The notes under the pieces were generated by a model. The model saw only the letters and a list, made by a program, of their open reading frames with translations, had not been told where the DNA came from and made no database searches. A program made the position numbers and the translations under genes. From positions 62,001-126,000 of the forward strand of contig JADIIX010000030.1 of NCBI GenBank assembly GCA_027604505.1: a stretch of 64,000 nt of DNA, given 5' to 3'. This DNA is from Gonapodya sp. JEL0774. Lineage: Eukaryota > Monoblepharomycota > Monoblepharidomycetes > Monoblepharidales > Gonapodyaceae. Numbering within the stretch: the first letter of the stretch is position 1; each line of letters opens with the position of its first letter. Of the stretch, positions 1 to 10,273 are shown in pieces.

Positions 1-1
1 A

Positions 2-139
2 AAGGAGATGGGGCGATTGGCAGGGAAGGAAGCTACGGGAACTGGTGGTAACCAATATGTGGTTTCGAAGAGAAGTTCGTCGGTCGTTGGAAGGGCTGTC
101 GCGGCAGGTGTGAACTGCTTTTGGGGAACCAGAGAGTGA
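2..139 (+). CDS. possible C-terminal end of a gene cut by the left edge
   Basis: An open frame enters from the left edge and ends with TGA at 137-139 (about 45 codons). It is rich in Gly, Ser, Val and Ala and finishes in NCFWGTRE. The family is not recognised and no domain is visible. It could be the last exon of an upstream plus-strand gene or a chance frame. The stretch after it is AT-rich and non-coding, as expected of a 3' region. Low confidence. Confidence 0.28.
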   Translation, partial: KEMGRLAGKEATGTGGNQYVVSKRSSSVVGRAVAAGVNCFWGTRE

Positions 140-1329
140 GAGCCTGGGGACGCATGTTTCCGCATGAGATGGGAATTGGGACTGACCCGGTGCGGCAGTG
201 TTGTAACACAAAATGCGACACTACAAATGTTTATCGACAAGTCTCTCTGGTCGATTTTGATCATAATTGAAATGATGAAACAAACTCTCTAGATACATTC
301 CAGCAGTTGTGGACGGACTGACAGGAACGCCACCTGAATGCCAATGTCGTTGAGACATTGTCGCTCTTTCTACTATTTCATTTGGCACTGTCTTGAAAAA
401 TGCGCGGAGTTACAAAGGTACATTGGAGAATACATAATAATGTATGATATGTATGTAAACGTTCAGGTTCATCATGAAGCCTGAAACCGGGCCTTCATCG
501 TAAATTCCCCTGAAACACCTAAGTTCATTTGAAAGGATCGGTGCGGTAAGATATGGAACTTTTGAACATTCGGTACGAGTGGAGAAGGAAGAAGCGAGAG
601 GGTGAAACCGAGGTGAGAGCGGGGAGAAAGCGGCAAAAGCAGAGAAGGACACATAGCGTCCAAGAAAGCAAAGACAGAGGCCAGGAGGACGAAAAGGCGC
701 AGAAAACGGGAACATGGAACGAAATCGCGCGCATTGTACGTTAGTGCCTCTTTTGGCTGGCCAGCCGGGAGATGAGGGACTTCAACCAAATTGGGAAAGT
801 TTTTTTCACTCAACCTGCGCGGGCATAGCGCAACGAAACTGTGCGGCTGAAGCTGAGAGGGAGGTGAAGTAGGTGGGAATCGGACGCAGTTGAGATTGTA
901 AAATGGTTGGAGAAGGAACTGAACAGGCATCTTGGACTGGAAGGACGGATATAAGCTCTCGGACTTGATGTGACCGACAAGAGAGAACACAGCAGCTATC
1001 GAAGAGCGATGATGGGATGGGTGACGGGACGATCGATGTGACTTAGGTGAAAATTGGGAGGGGGGGGTGTGGCTGGATGTCAAGGAACCGGAGAAAGAGA
1101 GGGGTAGAGGGGCAACCGAGCAACTCAAAATCCAAGAAAATGTGATTTAAATCGCTCCCGTGAGATGTGGCGCTGATTGCGGCATTCAGTCGAAGTTGGC
1201 TCCTCCACCAGTTCTCTCCGCGAGGATCGGAACACGGTATCAGTACCCAGCCAACCTTAATTCCACCTCTCTTCTCTGCAGACCGATTCTGCTCTTCCAG
1301 CACTCTTGGCTCCGCCCCCATCCGCAATC
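140..1329. other. gene-poor stretch and presumed promoter of the next gene
   Basis: I see no supportable gene here. A long minus-strand frame at 472-1128 is rich in Ser, Pro, Phe and Leu, has no recognisable domain, and looks like the reverse reading of purine-rich DNA at 550-1100. Pyrimidine-rich tracts before 1280 and 1330 could be acceptor or promoter sequence of the membrane-protein gene that starts at 1330. An upstream exon with a signal peptide could hide here, but I could not identify one. Confidence 0.4.
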
Positions 1330-4300
1330 ATGTCCTCCTCTTCCTCTTCCTCCGCCTCACCGTCCCCAACTCCTTCTCTCTCATGCCAGTACCTTATGAC
1401 TACGTATGGCATCGTACCGTGTAATACGGGATGGGGTACACTTACGGATCCACAGTTAATGACATGGTGGGCCAATCACAATTGTGATGGTGGTGAGTGA
1501 TCAGTTATGGGGTGGGCACACAACAAGTGAAAAGACGCAGGAAGCATTCAATTCCATCAATTTACGTTTATGACAATGGAGGAATTGCAGGAGAAGGAGT
1601 GTTAAGATGTCTGTGACGGATTATGGACACCTCCGATGGAATCGCTTGGACTTCTCCAAGATCTCATCTGCTTGGTGTAATCTCGTGCCAACTGGGTGAA
1701 TGGCACGTGAAAGAGCATCACTGTGGATCGAATGGAAATATGAGTCGCGTGGGTCATACTGAAGCTCCGGATCATTTGAATGGTTCAGAGCGGTTCAAGC
1801 ATCATCATAGTCTTGCATATGCTACTGTTAGTGCGGTTATCAATTCGATGACTTGCGATCCTTCCAACTGTGGCTCTGGGCAGAAACGCGCGTGCATGGA
1901 AGAGACTAGAATGCTACAATCAGCAACAAACCAGTTGTCTTTCTCACAAATTGTATGTTCTGACTTTCTCTACTCACGTAGATTGTCCTGTTCCCGTCAC
2001 CACTACGGCTTCCTCCTCATCTGCTCCTTCGCCCCCAATGGTCACGAATGACCACTCCTCCTCGACGAACTCCGCAATCCCATCCACTGTCCAACCCAGA
2101 TCCTCCTCCACACCTTCCTCTCCTTCGGAACAAACGTCCGGTGCCACTGCATCCTCTCTAGCTCCAGGAACCTCCTATGCACCCGACTCACCTGCCACCT
2201 CCGTAGCACCACCGCCTTCCCAGCTTCCGTTAACTACAAGCAGGTCTCCGACTATGACGACTCAAGTTGTCTTGCTCACGTCAACTTATGTGACCGTCTC
2301 CACGCTCTCCGTCTCCATGTCTGTCGATGAGTCGGGAAATACTGTCACTGTCCTGAGATCGGTGCCAAATTTGCCGGTGGCCACTTCGACTATCGGCTCG
2401 GAAAGTGGTGCAATTGTGGAATCTGGTGGTTCTGATTCTGGATTGAAATCAAGTGCGGTTGTGGCACTCGTGGTGGGTTCTCTGCATGTCTCTGGTGTTC
2501 TCTGTTTGCGTGCCCGCTGACACGTTGTCCAGGCCGCACTCGCTTCTTTGGCTCTCTGCTGTGTTTTTTGCGGCATCCTTTTCCGGTACGTTCCATAGGC
2601 TTGAAATGACCCCGCCCCACCCCCCCACTGGTTTTGAGTCTGAAATCTGACTTTGTTGAAATTTCGCCCCTCGATACTCACACAGGAGCTACCGTAAACG
2701 CTATCCTCGCCACCCTCGAACCACCGCCTTCTCGAAATCCACATATACTGACCTTCCAGGTTTCTCCCCTACGTCACCGTCCAATAAGAAAAGTCCGATG
2801 CACACAGACTCCGCCGGTTCGGACAACCCAGGATACCTTGTTTGGCTTCTCAGGGTCATCCCCGAGGCGTTGCGCAGAAGTACGCCGAGCGGCAGAAGTT
2901 CACGACAGAAGGCACCCCGAAAGGGTGGCCCGCTTGGCCGAACTCCATCTGAACGCGCTCTCATGGAGTACATCCGCCGGAGACCTGAGCCAGAGATTGT
3001 AGTCGCTGCTGGAGCATTTGGGAACAGTGCTGGTGCCAGCTCCGCCAGCGTTGGCGGCTCGGGCTCTTTGAGGGAGTCCAGCTCATCTTCGCCGGTTCAA
3101 GAAATGAGTCAAATTCGATACCCCGAGCCGGCATTGGCATATCCAGGCTCCGTCGCTGCCTCGAGTGGGCAACATGCGGTCCCTCCGCAGTTCCAGATTC
3201 AATCTTTTTCAATGTCGAATCAGGGGTCGCCTAATCAAAGGCAATCTTTTCACCAAAAGCACCCATCACGTTCTTCGCACACATTACCCAACTCACGCCG
3301 CCATTCTCACCCGTACTCCCGCGCCACCTCTCCCCACTCCCTCGCTTCCCCCACATCGACCCTCTCAGATCCATCGCGTGCACCCGGCTCACCCACCACT
3401 GGCGCACAGACTGGTGCCACGTCAGCAGTTACTAGTGGTGAAACGGCCACGGGGAACTCGCCCACCGGGTCCAGGGACCGGTCGAGGAGCCCGGACGCTG
3501 TGTCGGAAACAGATGTGGCGTTGGTGAGGGCAGGTCGTCATGGACACATGGTCAAAGTTGTAGCAGAGGCAGGTGGGGGAGGTAGCGTGGTAGTTGGAAC
3601 AGAGAGGTCTATGGAAAGAGTAAAGAGCGGGAAAGGAGAGGTTGGGACTGCGCCAGGGTCGGCAAGGGTGCCCAAGAGGGGAAAGAGTAACCGATCGGGA
3701 AAGGAAGAATCGTCATATCAAACTTCTGAGCGCCTCGAAGCGTGGAGGAGGAGTTATGTGGCAGAGTTATCGATTTCGGCGACGCCAGCTGCCCCCCTGA
3801 TGCCTGGACAGAACCTTGCTGGCCACACTTCCGGGGGCACCATAGCTAGTGCTATCGTGAACTCTCCACCTGACTCTGGAGCCGTGGGTTCCACAGCTGG
3901 ATCCACCACGGAATCTTCTGTGCTCTCCGATGTATGGAGGTTGACCTACGAGGACTTTTCGAAGTTTGTGCCTTCGGGCAGCGAGAGGGAAGATCCACCT
4001 GGAGATGAGGCCGAGCAAAGATCTGGTAGAAAGAAGTCTGGAGGATCGGCAAAAAGAAAGAAGAGTGGGGATCGGAAGAACGGTGATGTGACAACGCCTA
4101 GTGGGAGGAAAAGTAGCAGGACTAGATCAAGTGGTGGGGAGAAAGACAAGGACAAGCGAATCAGTACTGCTAAGACCGATCGATGGGAGGATGGTGTGGT
4201 GGAGATGCGGCCTACCAGTGTTGGAGGGGTTTCCCTGGCTGCGCCCACACCAACCAAGGATCTCCAGAGACCTACGTCAGCCGCTGGTGGAGAACAAGCT

Positions 4301-5029
4301 ATCGATAAGAAACGGAAGTCTGGCGATAAGAGGAGGTCTGTGGTTGGTGGCGAGGAAGGAGGGGACAGAAGGAAGTCAGTGGGAGACGTGTTTGAAAGGG
4401 AAAGGCAGAAGAAATCTGTTGTTGTAGATGCAGAGGAAGACGTAAGGCGATCGACTGCACTCGAGAGTGGGGATCAGGATCGACCGCGGACACTTGAAAA
4501 TGCGAGTACTGACCGGAGAGTGTCAAGGGACAAAGCTAAATCGCCTGTGCAGGTGGAGGAACAGCGGCGATCGCTTGTGCTCGATGCAGCTCAGGACCGT
4601 TGGCGATCTGTAACGGGTGTTGATCAGTCCCAGCAACTGCGGCGGCAGTCGGTCGTTGCAGATCAGTCTGCGATGCGACGCCAATCCATAGCGCAGGGAA
4701 CGACAGACTCATGGCCCTCTGTGACCCCAACCGGGCTAGGAATGCCCGACATTTTGACTCTAGAGCTTTCAAAACTGGGCGGTCCATTTTCCGAAATAGC
4801 GCAGTTCGGACTCGGCGATGTCTCCGCCGTTCCTCAGTCGTGGCACTCTCAAGTAGGATTTGAAGATGCCGAATTGGGATATTCCGGTGCAGCTTCAGCA
4901 TTGTCTCCCGTGGTGGACGCAGCGGGGTCTGCGACGGAAGTGGGGGAAGCGAAGGGAATGGGACGACCTGCCAGGCCAAGGGGACCGAGACCAGCCCCCG
5001 AGGTGCGATCAGGAGGTGCAGCTGCTTAG
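1330..5029 (+). CDS. Ser/Thr-rich single-pass membrane protein with long disordered cytosolic tail
   Basis: Inferred exons: 1330-1492, 1982 to about 2492, a short exon near 2533-2585, then about 2685-5029. Exon 1 gives a Ser run and a small Cys-containing segment (CQYLMTTYGIVPCNTGW). Exon 2 is a Ser/Thr/Pro-rich, probably O-glycosylated ectodomain. Removing two introns near 2493-2532 and 2586-2684 restores one hydrophobic helix (KSSAVVALV joined to AALASLALCCVFCGILF), followed by a basic stop-transfer stretch (RSYRKRYPRHPR). The remaining 740 or so residues are hydrophilic and disordered, with many RRxS-type sites (about 4300-4700). The plan resembles fungal wall-stress sensors (Mid2/Wsc style), but no WSC domain is seen and the function is unknown. 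No classical signal peptide precedes the Ser run, so the true start may lie in an upstream exon. Intron 1 (489 nt) is long for this window and may hide another exon. Confidence 0.6.
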
Positions 5030-5400
5030 TGGAGAGAACTTCGAGAGACGGAATAAAATTTTATTCAATTCTGTCCCGCAGAACGGGATAGATGGTATAT
5101 CAGCTTAACTTCATTGCTACACTATATCCGCACATTATGTATGCATATTGCGCTCATGTACCACTCTTTGCATTTGGATCGAGCAAAGACTGAATGCTTG
5201 TAGTAAAGACTGGCCCATAGCAGAGACCCATACAGGCAACCTGTGCCTCGATGTTGTGCGATCACAAAACTCATTGAGAGAAATAGTGACCGTCGTGATT
5301 CTAATCTTCCGGTCGTTTTAAATAATACTGGTTGAATTTGTACTGATCATTACAAGAAAATATTACGGGCTTCAGTTTGACATCGTCATACTCTTCCATT
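5030..5400. other. intergenic, convergent 3' regions
   Basis: This lies between the stop of the membrane-protein gene (+) and the stop of the DAACS carrier gene (-). It holds A/T-rich tracts such as AATAAAATTTTATTC near 5052, suitable for 3'-end processing of the plus-strand transcript. No coding content seen. Confidence 0.5.
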
Positions 5401-7565
5401 TCAGACACTAGTTGCCTTTGGATCCACCACGACTTCAGGGGTCTCAACATTCTCCAAATGCTTCTTCTCATCCTCGAGATCGTCCGCATCTCCCGCAAGG
5501 GTGCTCGCATCGTCATCCCATCCTGGCTCACGGAACCTTCCTTCCCACTTCGCCATCACGTAGCAAGCAAACATATTACCAGCTTTTAAACAATGAGATC
5601 AGTGGTTGCTGTTGCTCCGTAAACAGAGCTAATATGGTCTAGGGAGTCAACTCACTGAGATTGACCGCGGTTCGCGCCATGTCCATGATCTCATCAACGC
5701 CAAGGATTACAGTTACAGCTTCGGCGGGGATGCCGAATCCGGGAAGAGCTCCCGCTAAAATTACAAGGCTGGAGTGAAGTTACGTGGGATCTGTCTCAGT
5801 ACGTGTTTGGCTGCATAACAGAAATCCATCTTGGGGCTACTCACGAGGCGCGGGGTACCCCAGCGATACCCTTGGAGCTCAGATAAAGTACAAACATATT
5901 CGAGATCTGCGTTTTGAGATCCAATGACACCTTGGCAGCCTGCGCAGAAAACAACATTGCTGTCGCAAGGTACATGGTTGTACCGTCAAGGTTGAAAGAG
6001 TATCCGAGGGGAATGACTAGTCCAACTAGATTAAACACGAAAAGAATGGTCCATAAAGAATGATTCAGAAGAGCCAGGAGGCAGAAGAGCCAGAGCCAGA
6101 TTCAAAACCTCACCAATATCCTTCGGGACACCAAATGCGACCATATTCTCGATTGCCCGGGCAAGAGCAGCATCGGATGAAGCGGTTGAGAACGCAATAA
6201 CCAATGGTTCCCAAAGGGCCCTTCCAAACTCGCGGAAAGGTAATCTGGTGACGAGAGCAATAGGCAACAGAACGACCAGAAGGAACCTGAAGGAAAGTGA
6301 CGTTGACAAGCAGGGTCAAAAAATGAGATATTTCCGTGGAAATGCAAACCCTTACGTGGCTAAGCCTATGTAGACCGTGCCGATAAGTTTTCCCAAGGCA
6401 ACAAGGGTGTTACCGCCGTTATCAGCGACAGCTGACGCAAGGGCTCCAAAAATTGCGAAGGGGACAAATCGCATGATGAGGTTGATGTACACGAACTATG
6501 TAAAACACATTTGCAGAGGGAGAGATGATTCAAAAAGATTGGTTGGTCAAGTCTGATCAGCGCCTCTCACCATTGCTTTCAAAGCTCCGTCGAAGAACCC
6601 AACAACCGTTTTCTTTGCAGCTTTCTCCTTGACCAGAGCAACGGAGATCCCAAACATAAGCGCTAGAGACGCGATGAGAAGCGGTTGAAACCGGACTATT
6701 GATATTTTGACTGAACGTTTCTCACCAGCAAAAGTAACCTGAAGAGAGTTGTTGTTGAACCCGGCAATGAAAATACTCTCTGGGATCGTATTACGGATTA
6801 GCTTCTCCAAACTGAGAGTTGTTCCAGCATCAGGCGCTTTAGCTTTCGATAAGTCGATCTGTTTCACAACAAATCAGCTCTCAATATCGATCCTGACAGA
6901 TATACTACATGAATGGCTGCAACATACGCCGTCACCGGGATGGAAGATATTGCCCCAAATCAGTCCGATGAATATGGCGATGATAGTGATGATCTGCGTG
7001 AAGATATTAGACGCATTGGACAAATGAAACGTGAAACATTGTTGTTGTTGACATACTATGAAGTAGATGATGGACTTAATCCCGACGCGTGCCAGAGCTC
7101 CCATGTCTTCTGTATGACCAGCCTGAGCACGAGGACATGGATGAGGGTGTTACTGCATCGACTTCCAAACCGGCGCATTTTGGCGTACAGGGAGAAGTTT
7201 ACTCACAATCCCAACAACCAACAAACAGAAGATTAGTGGAACTATCGCCAACTTTACGAGCGGTAAAAAGATTGCACTCGACAAAAGTTTAAGGTATTGT
7301 TGAGAGAAGGACGGGGTGACGAAACCAAACTGCATTTTGATACGTCACTTAGAGCGGCGCTTAAGCTGGTGAAGTGAAAAACCACGCACTCACCATGATA
7401 GCAAAAGCAGTAGCAATCAAAATCCACCATAGCTGCTCTTGCAAGTTCGGTGTTCAAATCATCCGAGAACCCACCGCAGAGAGAGAGCGGACTGACCTGG
7501 TGAAGGTTCCATAAGAGGAGTACAGGCTTCTTTATGAAGTCCGGGATTACAATCTTGGACGCCAT
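5401..7565 (-). CDS. dicarboxylate/amino acid:cation symporter (DAACS, SLC1 superfamily)
   Basis: Multi-exon gene (about ten exons) starting [10 protein letters not shown] at 7565 and ending ...VDPKATSV at 5401. Conserved pieces appear in family order: the TM4 region [24 protein letters not shown] followed by LMFGISVAL after a 63-nt intron; the HP1-like [16 protein letters not shown] and GVPKDI; the TM7 signature [25 protein letters not shown]; and the TM8 signature [19 protein letters not shown] ending in MAKWEG. Such carriers move glutamate, aspartate or C4-dicarboxylates across the plasma membrane with H+ or Na+. The wording of TM7 and TM8 is closer to bacterial GltP/DctA-type carriers than to animal EAATs. 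The position that is an Na+-coordinating Asp in GltPh-type carriers is Asn here (LTGN), which may point to proton coupling (inference). The C-terminal tail is acidic and hydrophilic. Confidence 0.88.
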
Positions 7566-8447
7566 GCTGGAGCTTTGGAGGAAAACTTGTCCCAGAAAAC
7601 TCTGCGAAACTGAAGACGGAGACTGAACCTTATAAAATGAAAGGGTCCGCCTCCCTTTCTGCCCTTAGTTTGGCCCCGCCGATAAACAAATCGATCGATG
7701 ATAACAGAACCTCCTCTTGCAATGAATAACCAAATCCATATTACTTGTGCAAAAAGATTATGTTGAAAATTCGTGTCTGACTCAAATAACCTCCTCCTAC
7801 CCGGTCAACTAATCCCTTCTGATGCAGTCAATCAACGCTCAGTTGTTGCCATATTCGTTTTTTTCGGTTACATTTCGATCAACGCCACGATACGTATTAC
7901 AACGGTACGCATTCGTTTCCCGGACCAGTAAATCTACAAGAATGTGCCGCATGTACATTATAGCGTAATTATGTGCGGATCCCAGCAACGCCTCTTTGTT
8001 GGCTGTCGTCGCCCTTAGCACGAACGGTTCTCACAAGCTCCTCAATTTTATCCTATATGTAATATTTATTCAATGTCATCCAGCGCCGAGCACCGGTGGG
8101 TTCTGGACATTCTGTTTTTTGATCGCTCCGCATTTCATCACACACCAGAAAGAACTGCGCTTTATTGACATTAGAGCCGAGAGGTGCGTGCACCTCTGAA
8201 TAAGAAAAAGAGTTAAGTTGTGCCAAGCTGGTGCTGGTGCGAGACGTTTTTTTTATATTGATACGTAATTCGTAAATGTAAAGGGGATTGGCGCTAAAAC
8301 TCTAGTCTAGCGCAAATCGAAGAACGAGCACATATTCGCTCCTACACTACAATCCAACAGAAGGAGACACTTGGGGTCAAGTTGGGGCTCTTGTGGATAG
8401 GGTGCGATTACTATTTGAGAATTTTGAGAAACGCACGAGAGATGGGA
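7566..8447. other. intergenic, presumed promoter of the DAACS carrier gene
   Basis: Nearly 0.9 kb with no supportable coding region. Short frames here have no domain and poor coding character. The part next to 7566 is the 5' side of the carrier gene. AT-rich patches around 7680-7800 and 8210-8280 are unexplained. Confidence 0.4.
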
Positions 8448-8648
8448 TTATTCCAAATCATACTCGGCGGTGGTCTTCCCGTCGTCGAAACGCCCTGCCA
8501 TTCCTGTGCGTAGTCGCCCCTTCACTCTCTCGCCTCCCCCGCTCAGGCTCGCAATGATTTCATTCAGCAATATAGTACACAAAACGCACATGGTGACAAG
8601 ATTGACCCCCAGCACGAACATGACCCGTCCACCTGCAGTAGTCCTCAT
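8448..8648 (-). CDS. small one-TM hypothetical protein (66 aa)
   Basis: ATG-initiated frame with one hydrophobic segment (VMFVLGVNLVTMCVLCTILL) near residues 9-28, then a basic, Gly-rich tail ending TTAEYDLE. Its size and layout resemble small mitochondrial inner-membrane or assembly proteins, but I do not recognise it. The ATG lies only 8 nt below the stop of the Rpp21-like gene on the same strand. It may be a separate gene, a dicistronic partner or a chance frame. Confidence 0.33.
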   Translation of the reverse strand: MRTTAGGRVMFVLGVNLVTMCVLCTILLNEIIASLSGGGERVKGRLRTGMAGRFDDGKTTAEYDLE

Positions 8649-8656
8649 AAACTTCC

Positions 8657-10146
8657 TTAATTGCGCACAATTCTATGAATCTTGGATTTAGTAAGCATCT
8701 CCCTCAACGATAAGCCCGAAGACGAAGTCGGTGCTGGTTTGGGTTTTCCTTTGGGTTTATTCTGAAGAGAGAACAATGGTTTTTGGGATACCCCAACGTC
8801 GTCCAAGTGTGACGAAGAAGAAGGTTTGCGTTGATGAGATATCAATGATGTGGGAATGGGGTCTGATTCCGATGGTTCCGGGTGCAGGTTGGGTGTCAAA
8901 AAATGAGTTGAACTGGTGAAATTCTTTGGGGGGCCGGGAGGCGGAGCATTTCTGACAGAAATCTTCGTAGGTGTAAGGGACTGTGATAAGTCCGATCCCA
9001 CCACGGTGCCAGTGTTGTTGAGCGACGCCGCTAGTGACGTAAGGCGAACAGAACGGTGATGGGACCAATAAAGAAGTTGAAGATTTCACCCAGTAATACC
9101 ACAAGATTCTTACTTAAGCTTCCTCTGTGGGTCTCCAATCCATTTCCGCCGGGATCTGTAACTCCCACCGAGAGGGTTGCGCCAGCCAATCCTACCTCAC
9201 CTGCCGCCCTCTTCTCCTCTAGTGTCCAAGTTGATCTGTCTTTCCCTTCCAACCCTTTGAGCAGGCGTGCACGTCGCTTGTCCACCTTTGCTGAGGCCCG
9301 CTGTTCGGGTGTTTTGGTTTCACGAGTCGAAGATGGCTTGGTAGCTGCGCGATGCGCAATTTTCAAACAACGCTTGCGATACTTCAGCGCACCAAGTAGT
9401 TCGGGATTTGGGGAGTCACAAGGGAAGACCGTTCGGGAGTGGCAAATGTGGCAGGTATAGTGAATTGTGCGGTGGGAAGGAGGGGCCGTGGAGGTGTTTA
9501 CGGAGTCCGATGAGGAAACTTGTGACGAAGGAGGTGCAAATATAATGCGCGGTGCAGCAGACGGATGAGGAGGAGCATCGTGGTGCTGCTTTTGAGTGTA
9601 AGCCCGCGCGGATCCTTGAAAGTTGGCGGTAAACGCATGCGACATTCCCTCCAGGCTTTCAAAAGCTTGCCGTCTGGATGAATGTTCGTCCCGATAAACA
9701 GAGTCCTGGGCCAGTGAGTCGTCCATCGTTCGGACAGCTGTCCCGCCAATTGTGGCCCGCTCGATTCCACGATCACTGCCATTCGATGACGCCCTCAAAC
9801 CCATGCTGGTGCCTCGCCGTTTCAAGGCACGTTCTGATTTGCGAATGACATTGTCGGCAGAAAAGTCACGGCAAGTTGTTCGCCTACAATGACGACCATT
9901 CTGTCTTCTATGTGATCCCACCACAACCGAGCAGTTAATACCCGGTAGCCAGATATTCCCACAGCGAGTGCAAATACGCTTATATATGGAGTCTGGGATC
10001 AAACTGTCATTTTGTTGGGCAGTGGCCAAGAGACGAAGAACACAATGTCGGGAGAGGGATGGCGATGTTGAAAGGAGCGCATGCGCTGTCGAGAACAGGT
10101 GTGCGACATTTGCTTTTTGGACAGTATTGGAGAGGATGGTGTCCAT
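8657..10146 (-). CDS. RNase P/MRP protein subunit, Rpp21/Rpr2/Snm1-like
   Basis: The N-terminal 75 residues carry the family pattern: a helical region (AHLFSTAHALL...LSRHCVLRLL) followed by YKRICTRCGNIWLPGINC, the first zinc pair (C59, C62). A second pair, YTCHICHSRTVFPC, follows near residue 230 after a long low-complexity insert. Rpp21/Rpr2/Snm1 proteins bind zinc and contact RNA in RNase P (tRNA 5' maturation) or RNase MRP (rRNA processing). One intron (about 9027-9109) joins ...HRGSLT to ASLNNTGTVV. The C-terminus holds GLSLREMLTKSK, a short basic helix. The start was set at 10146 because the frame upstream is antisense to exon 1 of the divergent ABC transporter, and family members begin just before this helix. 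Which enzyme it serves cannot be told. The insert between the zinc pairs is unusually long. Confidence 0.7.
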
Positions 10147-10273
10147 TCTGTCAGACCACTGCACAAGCAAGTGAGGTCCAACACATGAAAGGGTGACAGT
10201 TTCTCCGTCGGCAAAATCAAAGCCACTCAATCCCGCTCCTTCCGTATTTTGAACCAACTGTGCACTTGCTTGG
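10147..10273. promoter_or_regulatory. bidirectional promoter, Rpp21-like / ABCG
   Basis: A 127-bp gap between divergent start codons at 10146 (-) and 10274 (+), so both promoters must overlap here. No TATA-like element stands out. Inferred from gene layout only. Confidence 0.4.

Noticed and set aside
472-1128. 218-codon minus-strand open frame
   Set aside because: Ser/Pro/Leu-rich with no domain; it overlaps frames in other phases of equal quality and looks like the reverse reading of purine-rich DNA.
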